Shown in pieces: positions 25,297 to 32,353 of a DNA stretch of 46,654 bases. The stretch lies in assembly GCA_035457425.1 (NCBI GenBank), contig DATIBR010000131.1, forward strand, positions 1-46,654, read 5' to 3'. Made by a program: the position numbers and the translations under genes. Source of the DNA: Terriglobales bacterium (GTDB lineage: Bacteria > Acidobacteriota > Terriglobia > Terriglobales > Acidobacteriaceae). Positions within the stretch are counted from its first letter, which is position 1. Each line of letters opens with the position of its first letter. The notes beneath the pieces were generated by a model. That model worked only from the letters and a program-made list of their open reading frames with translations. It did no database searches and was not told the DNA's origin.

Positions 25297-26565
25297 TCAT
25301 TCGGAGCTGTAGAGGCTGCTTTTCCAGATGGGGAACGCTTCTTCGCGGAAGACGGTATAGAGGGCGTAGCGGTAGCCGGCGTCGGAGACGAGGCGGAAGA
25401 GCAGCTCGGCGCGGCCGCGGCCCTCGGCGTCGATGGGGCCGACCAGCTCCATGCGCGGGACGGCGTCGAGGTGGTCCTTGTCGGTGACGTTGGCGAAGAC
25501 CTTCTGCGGCACGAAGCTGAGGTCGGTGCGCGCGATGAAGGTCACGTAGGTGTCGCCGGAGACGCCGGTCACGACCAGCTCGGCGTTGTTGTCGAGGTTC
25601 AAGTCGTAGGCGGCGACCTCGACGCGCGAGAAATGGGCAGCGCGGGCGCCCGCGCCCGCGGCCTTTGACTTCGGGTTCTTTATCGCCTTCGCCGCCGGCG
25701 CGCGCGCTGCCAGGTACTTGTTCAGCTCGGCTTCGGCGAGCGTGACGGCCTTGGCCTTGAGCGCCTTCTCTTCCTCGGGCTTCCATGGGAAGCGGTAGTC
25801 GCGGGTGTTGCCGGTGCCGTCGGGGTCGGAGACGCCGATGAGGACTTCGCGGGCCGGGGCATTCGGGGCACCGGCTGTGCTCGCCGGGGTTTGGGCGGGA
25901 AGCTCGAGCGTCTGCCTGGCGGAGCTGGAGCCACCGCGGCGCAGCGTGGGGCGGTCGGGGTCGAGATCGTGCGGCGTGATGGGCTGCTCGGGCTGCACCG
26001 GGTGGACGCGCTCGGCCTCGGCGCGCGGCGAGCTGGGCTTGCCGCCGGGCTCGCTGGAAACGGGCGCTTCCGGCGCGGGCTTCGCCGTGTCGGAGGAGCC
26101 GGGCTTGCGGAGCCTGGGCGGGCCGTCGTCGTCGTTGAGCGTGCGGGTGCGCTCGCGCTCGGCGGCGGAGCGCGCCTTTTCCGCGGCCTCGAGCTGCGCG
26201 CGCGACTCCCACTTTCCCAGTCCGTACCACTCGCCCTTCTGCTGCTTGGCGGCGCCGACGGTGAAGAAGCCTTCCGGCGTGCCGTCGCGCAGCGCCTCGT
26301 AGACGGTGCCGTAGTCGAGCGCCAGCGGACGCGGCGTCGCGCTGTACGTGCCGGCGTCGTACCACTTGTCGCCCACCAGGATGGCGACCGGGATGAGGCG
26401 GCCGCCGGTCGGGCTGGCCTTCGGCCCGTAGAGCTCGACGATGGCGAGCGCGCGCAGCTGGTGCGAGCGCTTCATCTGGGCGCACGCGGCCGTAAGAAGC
26501 GCGCCGCAGATGACGGCGACGGCGGCTTTGCGGTATAACCGGCGAGCTGAGGAGAAACCAGTCAT
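25297..26565 (-). CDS. hypothetical lipoprotein with low-complexity linker
   Basis: About 422 residues from the ATG at 26565. The N-terminus (SSARRLYRKAAVAVICGALLTAAC) is a lipoprotein signal with the lipobox Cys28. The first ordered part (about 40-130: LRALAIVELYGPKASPTGGRLIPVAILVGDKWYDAGTYSATPRPLALDYGTVYE) is a compact domain seen in acidobacterial hypotheticals. A charged coil, then a long Pro/Ser/Glu-rich linker (about 150-255), lead to a C-terminal globular domain of mixed strands (VEVAAYDLNLDNNAELVVTGVSGDTYVTFIARTDL). I do not recognise a named family. The start codon overlaps the peroxiredoxin start on the other strand by 2 bp (CATG 26563-26566), so its promoter would lie inside that gene. 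A later start is possible but would cut the signal peptide. Confidence 0.75.
   Translation of the reverse strand: MTGFSSARRLYRKAAVAVICGALLTAACAQMKRSHQLRALAIVELYGPKASPTGGRLIPVAILVGDKWYDAGTYSATPRPLALDYGTVYEALRDGTPEGFFTVGAAKQQKGEWYGLGKWESRAQLEAAEKARSAAERERTRTLNDDDGPPRLRKPGSSDTAKPAPEAPVSSEPGGKPSSPRAEAERVHPVQPEQPITPHDLDPDRPTLRRGGSSSARQTLELPAQTPASTAGAPNAPAREVLIGVSDPDGTGNTRDYRFPWKPEEEKALKAKAVTLAEAELNKYLAARAPAAKAIKNPKSKAAGAGARAAHFSRVEVAAYDLNLDNNAELVVTGVSGDTYVTFIARTDLSFVPQKVFANVTDKDHLDAVPRMELVGPIDAEGRGRAELLFRLVSDAGYRYALYTVFREEAFPIWKSSLYSSE
26510..26538 (+). promoter_or_regulatory. promoter of the selenoperoxiredoxin gene
   Basis: ATGACG (26510-26515; 4 of 6 to TTGACA), a 17-bp spacer and TATAAC (26533-26538). 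A good ribosome site GAGGAG (26549-26554) stands 9 nt before the ATG at 26564. Intact expression signals argue against a decayed gene. Confidence 0.55.
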
Positions 26566-27022
26566 GCTGGAAGCGGGCGACAAGGCTCCTGATTTTACCG
26601 TGCCGGACGAGACCGGCGCTGACGTACGCCTGAAAGACCTGAAAGGGAAGAACGTGGTGCTGTTCTTCTACCCCAAGGCCGACACCCCCGGTTGAACCAT
26701 CGAAGCGTGCGGGTTCCGCGACGCATTCCAAAAGCTCCAGAAGGCCGGGCTCACCGTGTACGGCATCTCCGGCGACACGCCGGCCGCGCAAATGAAATTC
26801 AAGCAGAAGTACGAGTTGAACTACCCGCTGCTCGCCGATTCCGACAAGAAGGTCGCGAACGCCTTCGGCGTGATCAAAGAGAAGAACATGTACGGCAAGA
26901 AGGTGAAGGGAATCGCGCGCACGACGTTCGTCATCGGACCCGACGGGAAGATCGTCCGAGTGTTCGAGAACGTGAAGGCCGACGGGCACGCGGAGGAAGT
27001 GCTGGCGGCGGTAAAACCCTGA
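26564..27022 (+). CDS. bcp: BCP-type peroxiredoxin with in-frame TGA at the peroxidatic residue: probable selenoprotein
   Basis: 152 residues when TGA codon 44 (26693-26695) is read as selenocysteine. It is a thiol peroxidase that reduces H2O2 and organic hydroperoxides with thioredoxin. The family sequence is uninterrupted on both sides: MLEAGDKAPDFTVPDETG, then VVLFFYPKADTPG, the TGA, then TIEACGFRDAF. In ordinary BCP the residue at this place is the peroxidatic Cys of PGCT. The resolving Cys49 is present, giving a U-x4-C pair. The rest (GISGDTPAAQMKFKQKYELNYPLLADSDKKVANAFGV ... RTTFVIGPDGKIVRVFENVKADGHAEEVLAAV) is full length with no other defect. A SECIS-like hairpin follows the TGA. Promoter and Shine-Dalgarno sequence are intact. 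A single-base error or nonsense mutation is the alternative. Sec in peroxiredoxins is known elsewhere, but no sel genes are in this window. Confidence 0.88.
26705..26724 (+). promoter_or_regulatory. SECIS-like stem-loop just after the TGA codon
   Basis: Stem arms GCGT-GCGG (26705-26712) and CCGC-G-ACGC (26716-26724): eight pairs with one bulged G (26720) and a GUU apical loop (26713-26715). The loop starts 17 nt after the TGA. Flanking GAA and TTC can extend the stem below a bulged A. Bacterial SECIS elements recognised by SelB have this design: a short stem with a bulge and a loop beginning with GU at about 16-37 nt from the UGA. Confidence 0.7.
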
Positions 27023-27026
27023 CCAG

Positions 27027-27104
27027 GTGTCATCCTGAGCCCGTCGCGGGCGAAGGATCTCAGCCGGTGAGATGCTTCGCGCCGGACGGCGCTCAGCATG
27101 ACAC
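27027..27104. repeat. palindromic repeat (TCATCCTGAG family, copy 2)
   Basis: The arms GTGTCATCCTGAGC (27027-27040) and GCTCAGCATGACAC (27091-27104) match at 13 of 14 positions, with an inner pairing GAAGGATCTCA / TGAGATGCTTC. It lies between the convergent peroxiredoxin and DinB-like genes. It is highly similar to the copy at 27694-27780 in the same orientation. Confidence 0.85.
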
Positions 27105-27107
27105 TCG

Positions 27108-27647
27108 TCAGTCGCTGTGCCCGGCGCAGCGCATCACGCCCATGTAAACCACCCACGGACCGATGGCCTCGCGGTACTGGTGCGCGAGGATGCGGGAGAG
27201 CTGGTGCAGGTGCGTGAGGTCGTGCACCGGCCAGCCCGCGATGAGCTGGCCGAGCGTGACCGGACCGAGCGCGGGATGCGTGCCGCGGCGCTCGAAGTCT
27301 TCCGGCTTCAGCTTCATCCCGCGCAACTTCTGGATGTTCTCGGCGCGCAGCGCGGCGAACTCGTCGAGCAGCTGCGCGAGCGGCTTGCCCTTGCTCTCGC
27401 GCTCCTGCGCGGTGCGGTCGAACTTGTCGAAGGGTCTGGACTCGCCGTGCTGGAGGATGCGCTGTGCGCGCGGGATCCAGTCGGTGCGCTCGCCGTGGAT
27501 CAGGTGGCCGACGACGTCGTAGGCGGTCCAGGTGTTGCCGCCTTCGTTGGCGTGGGTCCAGGGCTCGGGCAGGTCGCGCAGCAGGGCGTTGAGGGCAGCG
27601 GGCGTGCGGCAGATGACGGCGATGGTGAGCGAGAGGTCGTGTTCCAT
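27108..27647 (-). CDS. DinB superfamily protein (DUF664-like)
   Basis: 179 residues, four-helix metal-binding bundle. The histidines fitting the DinB metal site are His48 in TAYDVVGHLIHGE and the pair in PVHDLTHLHQLSRILAHQYREAIGPW. The segment WTHANEGGNTWTAYDVVGHLIHGERTDWIPRAQRIL is highly typical of acidobacterial DinB-like proteins. The activity is probably thiol-dependent transferase or hydrolase, but this is untested for the subgroup. The gene is bracketed by two directly oriented copies of the same palindromic repeat (27027-27104 and 27694-27780). Confidence 0.85.
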   Translation of the reverse strand: MEHDLSLTIAVICRTPAALNALLRDLPEPWTHANEGGNTWTAYDVVGHLIHGERTDWIPRAQRILQHGESRPFDKFDRTAQERESKGKPLAQLLDEFAALRAENIQKLRGMKLKPEDFERRGTHPALGPVTLGQLIAGWPVHDLTHLHQLSRILAHQYREAIGPWVVYMGVMRCAGHSD

Positions 27648-27693
27648 GCAGCGTTTGATTGGCAGGGTGCGATGGCGGATGCAGGAATGTTGC

Positions 27694-27780
27694 CCGTGTC
27701 ATCCTGACCCCGAGCGAAGTCGAGGGGAAGGATCTCACCGGTGAGATGCTTCGCGCCTGCGGGCGCTCAGCATGACACGG
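27694..27780. repeat. palindromic repeat (TCATCCTGAG family, copy 3)
   Basis: The arms CCGTGTCATCCTGA (27694-27707) and TCAGCATGACACGG (27767-27780) pair with one mismatch, with inner GAAGGATCTCACC / GGTGAGATGCTTC. It stops at the base before the rsmI stop codon. It shares most of its sequence with copy 2, on the other side of the DinB-like gene. Confidence 0.85.
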
Positions 27781-28641
27781 CTACTTGGTCCGTTGTAGTT
27801 CCCGGTACGCCTCGCTCTTGGAGACGCCGAACTCCCTGGCGGCGCGCTTGAGGGCGTCTTTCTCGTCGAGCTGCTCGGCCGACTGCAATTCGCGGACGCG
27901 CGCGGCGATGCTCTTCTTCTCCGGCAGGACGTCGACCACTTCGGACGCGCGACCGAGCATCAGGGTGATCTCGCCCTTCACGTCGCCCTTGGCGCGAAGC
28001 TGCTCGAGCACTTCGTCGGCGCGGCCGCGCAGGAACTCCTCGTGGAGCTTGGTGACCTCGCGGGCGACCACCACCGGGCGCGACGCGCCCAGCAGCTCGA
28101 CCACGTCGGCGAGCGTCTCGACGATGCGGTGCGGCGCCTCGTAGAAGACCTGCGTGCGCGGCGAGGCCTTGATCTCCTCCAGCAGCGAGCGCCGCTGTCC
28201 CTGCTTGGCCGGCAGGAAGCCGGAGAAGCGGAAAGAATCGGTGGGCAGGCCGCTCGCGGCGAGCGCGGCCACGAACGCCGACGCGCCCGGGATCGGGATG
28301 ACCGGGATGTGGTGCCGGATGGCGAGCGAGATCAGGCGATAGCCGGGATCGGAGATGCCGGGCATGCCGGCGTCGGAGACCACGGCGATGGACATGCCCT
28401 CTTCCAGGTCTTTGACCAGCTCGGCGGCGCGGGTCAGCTCGTTGTGCTCGTGGTAGCTGACCGTCTTCTTCTCGATGCCGTAGTGGTTGAGGAGCTTCTG
28501 AGTCTGGCGCGTGTCCTCGCAGGCGACCAGGTCGCACTCCTTGAGCACGCGGAGGGCGCGCAGGGTGATGTCCTCGAGGTTGCCGATGGGCGTGGCGACG
28601 ATGTAGAGCACGCCGCGGCCGTTGCTGGACGAAGCAGCCAT
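27781..28641 (-). CDS. rsmI: 16S rRNA (cytidine-1402-2'-O)-methyltransferase
   Basis: 286 residues from the ATG at 28641. A longer frame exists to 28689, but it adds a non-conserved Arg-rich stretch. RsmI methylates the ribose of C1402 in the ribosomal P site with SAM. Tetrapyrrole-methylase-fold motifs are present: [24 protein letters not shown] near the N-terminus, [33 protein letters not shown] with the SAM-binding loop, [27 protein letters not shown], and [11 protein letters not shown]. The C-terminal HTH-like extension ([24 protein letters not shown]) is usual for the family. It is bounded downstream by a palindromic repeat. Confidence 0.95.
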   Translation of the reverse strand: MAASSSNGRGVLYIVATPIGNLEDITLRALRVLKECDLVACEDTRQTQKLLNHYGIEKKTVSYHEHNELTRAAELVKDLEEGMSIAVVSDAGMPGISDPGYRLISLAIRHHIPVIPIPGASAFVAALAASGLPTDSFRFSGFLPAKQGQRRSLLEEIKASPRTQVFYEAPHRIVETLADVVELLGASRPVVVAREVTKLHEEFLRGRADEVLEQLRAKGDVKGEITLMLGRASEVVDVLPEKKSIAARVRELQSAEQLDEKDALKRAAREFGVSKSEAYRELQRTK

Positions 28642-28660
28642 CGAGCGCAGGATACACCTT

Positions 28661-28681
28661 GCGCCGGCGAGTCGCCGGCGC
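28661..28681. repeat. perfect GC-rich hairpin between rsmI and fmdB
   Basis: GCGCCGGCG (28661-28669), loop AGT, CGCCGGCGC (28673-28681). It lies between divergent genes. The CGCCGGCG hairpin followed by CCCAC is shared with the module at 29137-29160. Confidence 0.65.
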
Positions 28682-28707
28682 CCACCCATGCTTTAAAATC
28701 CCATGCG

Positions 28708-29007
28708 ATGCCGATCTACGAATACCAGTGCAAGAAGTGCGGGCACCGCTTCGAGAAGATCCAGAAGTTCTCCGACCCTGCGATCAAGAAGTGCCCGGAA
28801 TGCGGCGGCGCGGTGGAGAAACTGCTTACGGCGCCCGCCGCGCACTTCAAGGGCGAGGGCTGGTACGTGACAGACTACGCGCGCAAGGGCGCGAAGGGCG
28901 GGGAGTCGTCCGCGGAATCGTCCAAAGAGACGAAGGGCGAGGCGAAGCTTGACTCGAAGCCGGACGCCAAGCCCGACCACAAGCCGGAGAAGAAGCACAA
29001 GAAATAG
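28708..29007 (+). CDS. FmdB/CxxC zinc-ribbon protein
   Basis: 99 residues. The N-terminal FmdB-type zinc ribbon ([33 protein letters not shown]) has four cysteines as two CxxC pairs at 8, 11, 28 and 31. [11 protein letters not shown] motif follows, which is typical of the full FmdB family. The C-terminal 35 residues are a low-complexity Lys/Asp/Ser/Pro tail ([16 protein letters not shown]). Function is unknown; a regulatory role was proposed for the founding member near formamidase. A -10-like TAAAAT (28694-28699) lies 8 nt before this ATG and supports it over the ATG-containing sequence 5 nt earlier. Confidence 0.88.
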   Translation: MPIYEYQCKKCGHRFEKIQKFSDPAIKKCPECGGAVEKLLTAPAAHFKGEGWYVTDYARKGAKGGESSAESSKETKGEAKLDSKPDAKPDHKPEKKHKK

Positions 29008-29077
29008 CTTTCTCGGGTGCTCCTTCGCGTCCGCGGCGGGCGCTCGGTCGCGCCCTGTCTTCTTTTGCGGGCTGGAA

Positions 29078-29152
29078 GGCGGCGCTGAACGCCGCCCCTC
29101 CGAAAACAGAAGCGGCGGCAAGATGCCGCCGCTCCTGCCGGCTGAAGCCGGC
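29078..29152. repeat. array of three GC-rich hairpins (GCGGCGGCAAGATGCCGCCGC family)
   Basis: GGCGGCG-CTGAA-CGCCGCC (29078-29096), AGCGGCGGCA-AGA-TGCCGCCGCT (29111-29133, perfect 10-bp stem) and GCCGGC-TGAA-GCCGGC (29137-29152). It lies between the convergent fmdB and DUF4382 genes, where it can act as a terminator. The second and third hairpins recur at 31118-31159. Confidence 0.75.
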
Positions 29153-29163
29153 GCTCCCACAGA

Positions 29164-30606
29164 CTACGAACAGCCGGTGAAGGCGAGGGTCGCTGCCGTC
29201 ACGCTGCTGCCGGCGGTGACCGCGAGCGCGCCTCCGCCCTGGAGCGTGTTGACCTGTACGTCAGACGGCGAGCAGTCAGGCGTCGAGCCGGAGAGCGGCA
29301 CGAACGCCAGCGCGTCCATCGTGTAGTTCACCGGGTTGGCGGTGTCCTGCGTGTAGGTGGTGCCGCCGGCGCTGAAGGCGCCGACGTTCGGGTTCGCCGC
29401 CGGCACGCTGACGGTGTAGGTGGCGCAGAACGTGCCTGCGGGGCAGGCCGCGTCGCTCGCCGTCGTCAAGGTTGCGGTGGACGACGACTGCTGCACCAGC
29501 GGGATGGTGACGAGCGTCGAGGAGCCGCCGATGGTCAGCGGCTGGGTGGCCGCGAGCGTGATGTCGGCCGCCACGCCGCCCGATGCGCCCGCCGTGCTGA
29601 CCTGGCCGGTGATCGAGCCCTGCGTGGTGTTCGCTCCTGTCTGCGCGACCATGGGAATATTCCCCATCGCAGTGCCGACCGTGACGCCGGTCGTGACCGT
29701 GGCCGCGTAGGCGACGCCGGTGTCGCTGATGGAGACGGCGACAAGGTCGTAGGCGCCTTCCGGCACGGGGCAGAAGCTGAAGTTGCCCTGGGCGTCGGCG
29801 AGCGTCTGCATGATGACGCGGTCGACGCCGGTGGCGGCGTCACGCTGCTCGAGCGCGACGATGGTGGTGCCGGTGATGGGCTGCGACGTCGCGGAGTCCA
29901 CCACCTTGCCGCTAATGATGTTGGTCTGCAACGAGACCTCGCCCGCATGCAGCACCGGCTTCAGCCGGAACTGCCCGTTGGGCTGCGCCACGATGGAAGC
30001 GCAGGCGTCGAAATCGACGTTGAGGTCGACCACGCCGCCGTCCGGAACGGTGAAGCGCCCGCCGGCGATCTGGCCCGACGGGATCTTGATGCCAGTATTG
30101 GCTTCGCTCGAAAGCTGCAGCGGCTGCACCGAGCCGCTCGGGTTCAGCACCACGCAGTTCGCCGCGTTCGCTCCGCAGGCGTTGGTGGTGAGCTGGCTGG
30201 CCTGGTTGTTGCCCAGCAGGATGATGCGGATCTGCTGGTAGCTGCCGGCCGCGATCTGCTGCGCGCCGAGCTGCGCCAGGAAACACTGGTTCGAAGGATT
30301 GCCGAGCAGGTCGATCTGCCTGGGCGCGTTCGCCAGGCCGGGGGCCAACTCCTGCCAGCCGCCGGCGTTCGCATCGGCGGTCGCGCTCTGGTGCACCATC
30401 ACGGAACGGACGGTGACATAGACGTGCTGGTAGGGGCCGCCGCTTGCGCTCGAGCAGGTCGGCGGGTCGCTGATGCTGGTGTTGACGGTGCCCATGGGGA
30501 GCGAGCCGTTGACGGTGGCCTTGCCGCCGCCGCAGCCGGCAAGCACCAGCGCGGCGGTGATAAGAGTCACTACAGAAACGAACAGAGATCTGTTGCGGGA
30601 CTGCAT
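29164..30606 (-). CDS. DUF4382 lipoprotein with carboxypeptidase-regulatory-like domain
   Basis: 480 residues. The N-terminus is a lipoprotein signal (SLFVSVVTLITAALVLAGC, lipobox Cys25). A DUF4382 domain occupies about 40-225 (VNTSISDPPTC ... VYVTVRSVMVHQSA ... LAQLGAQQIAAGSYQQIRIILLGNNQ ... GRFTVPDGGVVDLNVDFDACASIV ... FRLKPVLHAGEV). A CarboxypepD_reg-like sandwich (about 230-310: IISGKVVDSATSQPITGTTIVALEQ ... GNFSFCPVPEGAYDLVAVS) follows, and then a Ser/Thr-rich beta domain to a terminal Cys. About twelve cysteines suggest disulfides in an exported protein. DUF4382 proteins are common in Acidobacteria and have no known function. A GGAGGAG ribosome site precedes the ATG. Confidence 0.88.
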   Translation of the reverse strand: MQSRNRSLFVSVVTLITAALVLAGCGGGKATVNGSLPMGTVNTSISDPPTCSSASGGPYQHVYVTVRSVMVHQSATADANAGGWQELAPGLANAPRQIDLLGNPSNQCFLAQLGAQQIAAGSYQQIRIILLGNNQASQLTTNACGANAANCVVLNPSGSVQPLQLSSEANTGIKIPSGQIAGGRFTVPDGGVVDLNVDFDACASIVAQPNGQFRLKPVLHAGEVSLQTNIISGKVVDSATSQPITGTTIVALEQRDAATGVDRVIMQTLADAQGNFSFCPVPEGAYDLVAVSISDTGVAYAATVTTGVTVGTAMGNIPMVAQTGANTTQGSITGQVSTAGASGGVAADITLAATQPLTIGGSSTLVTIPLVQQSSSTATLTTASDAACPAGTFCATYTVSVPAANPNVGAFSAGGTTYTQDTANPVNYTMDALAFVPLSGSTPDCSPSDVQVNTLQGGGALAVTAGSSVTAATLAFTGCS

Positions 30607-30786
30607 GGTTCTCCTCCGCTACCGGAAGACATGAAGTTGCCCTGGGGTCCGTAGGAAGAGGAGCAGCTTGGGTTCCAATCGTAAGTAGCTGGAAAGTGGC
30701 GGGTTATCGAGGCCGGCCGGCGAGCCGCACCCGTCAAAAGGAATGAGAGCAGGTAAGAATTGCGGCGTTACTTTGGGAGGTGACCG
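30607..30786. other. intergenic region upstream of the DUF4382 gene
   Basis: About 180 bp, less GC-rich than average, holding the 5' region of the DUF4382 gene (read leftwards). I see no ORF with family resemblance, no tRNA and no strong palindrome apart from the terminator that begins at 30787. Confidence 0.5.
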
Positions 30787-30818
30787 AAAAAAACAAGCGC
30801 CCTCGGGTCGAGGGCGCT
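30787..30818 (-). terminator. rho-independent terminator of the DUF6496 gene
   Basis: On the minus strand, a perfect 10-bp stem (AGCGCCCTCG / CGAGGGCGCT) with a 3-nt loop is followed by TTGTTTTTTT. It lies 23 bp after the stop of the small basic protein. This is the clearest intrinsic terminator in the window. Confidence 0.9.
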
Positions 30819-30841
30819 ACACATCCGAATGATGTAGAAGC

Positions 30842-31030
30842 CTAGGCCGCCTTCTTGCGCGGGACCTTGGCGCCCTTCTTGCGCGCCTTGGAGAGACCGA
30901 TCGCGATGGCCTGCTTGCGGCTCTTTACGCGGCTGCCATGCTTGCCGCGCTTGTAGTGGCGCATCTCGGTGCGCACCTCGCTCGCGGCCTTCTTGCCATA
31001 CCTGCGGCTGCTGCCTTTCTTGCGTGCCAT
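30842..31030 (-). CDS. small basic DUF6496 protein
   Basis: 62 residues, about 40 % Lys/Arg. The conserved core is MARKKGSSRRYGKKAASEV followed by RHYKRGKHGSRVKSRKQAIAIGLSKARKKGAKVP, which matches the DUF6496 family of tiny bacterial proteins. Basic charge suggests nucleic-acid binding, which is only an inference. An AGGAGG site stands 4 nt ahead of the ATG, and a strong terminator follows. It is therefore a stand-alone, probably well expressed transcript. Confidence 0.85.
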   Translation of the reverse strand: MARKKGSSRRYGKKAASEVRTEMRHYKRGKHGSRVKSRKQAIAIGLSKARKKGAKVPRKKAA

Positions 31031-31117
31031 GGAACCTCCTGTGGGAGTCCTCCCTGTAACTAGAGACGCCCCGCGCGTGGTGCAGGTTGGCGACCAATCG
31101 CGCAGCTCGGGATGCGA

Positions 31118-31159
31118 GCGGCGGCAGGATGCCGCCGCCCTGCCGGCGAGACGCCGGCA
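31118..31159. repeat. two GC-rich hairpins (second locus of the GCGGCGGCA family)
   Basis: GCGGCGGCA-GGA-TGCCGCCGC (31118-31138) and TGCCGGCG-AGA-CGCCGGCA (31141-31159), both perfect. Same two-hairpin order and spacing as 29111-29152, about 2 kb away. It lies behind the gene at 31180-31599. Confidence 0.75.
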
Positions 31160-31179
31160 ATCCGGTGGCGTCGAGGGCG

Positions 31180-31599
31180 CTACACGCCGCGGGGGGAGGC
31201 GGCGGCGTTGCGCAGGCCGCTCCAGCTCTCCGCGATGACGATGGAGTTGCCGGGGTTCTGCGGGTCGTACTTCACCGATGCGGGCACGCCGATGCGGCAG
31301 GTGTGAAGGTCGACGAAGGGACGGAGGTGCGTGACGTCCTGCGAGGCTTCATACGACACGCCGGCCACGTCGTACTGGTAGATGAGCAACTGGAGCGCGC
31401 CGGAGCCGTTGTGCTGGAGTTCGCTGACGTCGATCACGGTGCCGTCGGTGATGCGGCCGAGCTGCGCGATGCGCGTGCGGCGCTCGCGCTCGCGCTGTTC
31501 CGGCGTCTTGCGCCGCATGCGCGCGATGGTGTAGCCGGCGATGGCCGCGATCGCGGCGGCGCCGCCGAGGTAATAGGGAAGCAGACGAAGGGAGGTCAT
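31180..31599 (-). CDS. hypothetical membrane-anchored protein (DUF3592-like)
   Basis: 139 residues. One N-terminal membrane segment (LLPYYLGGAAAIAAIAGYTIA) is followed by an Arg-rich stretch (RMRRKTPEQRERERRTR). A beta-rich domain comes next (GTVIDVSELQHNGSGALQLLIYQYDVAGVSYEASQDVTHL ... GVPASVKYDPQNPGNSIV). The pattern of GxV-x-YxYxVxGxxYxxxxxV and YDPxNPxxS is that of DUF3592-type proteins. These sit with the sheet domain on one side of the membrane; their role is not known. GGGAGG precedes the ATG. Confidence 0.72.
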   Translation of the reverse strand: MTSLRLLPYYLGGAAAIAAIAGYTIARMRRKTPEQRERERRTRIAQLGRITDGTVIDVSELQHNGSGALQLLIYQYDVAGVSYEASQDVTHLRPFVDLHTCRIGVPASVKYDPQNPGNSIVIAESWSGLRNAAASPRGV

Positions 31600-31666
31600 A
31601 GCTGCCAGGTGCTGGGGCCCAGAAACTGTATGCGAGACGCCGGTCGGCTGGTATCCGGCGATAACC

Positions 31667-32314
31667 CTACTTCTTCACTTTCTCATAATCCTTCAAGAAC
31701 GCCGCCAGCCCCTTATCGGTCAAGGGATGGTTGAACATCATGTCGAGCACCTTGAAGGGGATGGTGGCGACGTGCGCGCCGGCCATGGCCGACTCGACCA
31801 CGTGCATGGGATGGCGGATGCTGGCGGCCAGGACCTCGGTCTGGAAGCCGTAGTTGCGGTAGATGGTGAGGATCTGGCGGATGAGCTCCATGCCGTTCTC
31901 GCTGATGTCGTCGAGGCGGCCGATGAAGGGGCTGACGTAGGCCGCGCCCGCTTTCGCGACGATGAGCGCCTGGTTGGGCGAGAAGCAGAGCGTCATGTTG
32001 ACCTTGATGCCCTGGCCGGCGAGGCACTTGCACGCCTTCACGCCGTCCTTGGTCGTGGGGAGCTTCACGACGACGTGCTTGTGCCACGAGGCGTACTCCT
32101 GGCCCTCGCGGCACATCGCGCCGGAGTCGGTGGCGAGGACCTCGACCGAGACGGGCCCGCCGACGACCTCGCAGATCTCGCGGATGGTTTCCTTGTTGTT
32201 GGGCTTGCCTTCCTTGGCCATCAGCGACGGGTTGGTGGTCACGCCGTCGAGGATGCCCATGGCGGCGGCATTCCGGATCTCGTCCAGGTTGGCGGTGTCG
32301 ATGAAGAATTTCAT
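31667..32314 (-). CDS. fsa: fructose-6-phosphate aldolase / small transaldolase (TalC/Fsa type)
   Basis: 215 residues, the length of the short TalC/FSA subfamily. Class I aldolase: it either cleaves fructose-6-phosphate to dihydroxyacetone and glyceraldehyde-3-phosphate or acts as a transaldolase in the pentose phosphate pathway. The Schiff-base lysine is Lys84 (VVVKLPTTKDG). MKFFIDTANLDEI, GVTTNPSLMAKEG, VNMTLCFSPNQALIVAKAGAAYVSPFIGRLDD and ASIRHPMHVVESAMAGAHVATIPFKVLDMMFNHPLTDKGL are all canonical. Distinguishing aldolase from transaldolase needs biochemical data. The name transaldolase would serve equally well. Confidence 0.93.
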   Translation of the reverse strand: MKFFIDTANLDEIRNAAAMGILDGVTTNPSLMAKEGKPNNKETIREICEVVGGPVSVEVLATDSGAMCREGQEYASWHKHVVVKLPTTKDGVKACKCLAGQGIKVNMTLCFSPNQALIVAKAGAAYVSPFIGRLDDISENGMELIRQILTIYRNYGFQTEVLAASIRHPMHVVESAMAGAHVATIPFKVLDMMFNHPLTDKGLAAFLKDYEKVKK

Positions 32315-32353
32315 GGGAGTGCCCTTATTGTCGCACGACTCGCGCGCGGCGCT

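Noticed and set aside
26756-27022. Separate 88-residue gene starting at the ATG at 26756, with the upstream part taken as a truncated pseudogene
   Set aside because: No ribosome site precedes this ATG, the frame is continuous with the N-terminal half through a single TGA at the catalytic position, and both halves are fully conserved. Selenocysteine decoding explains it better.
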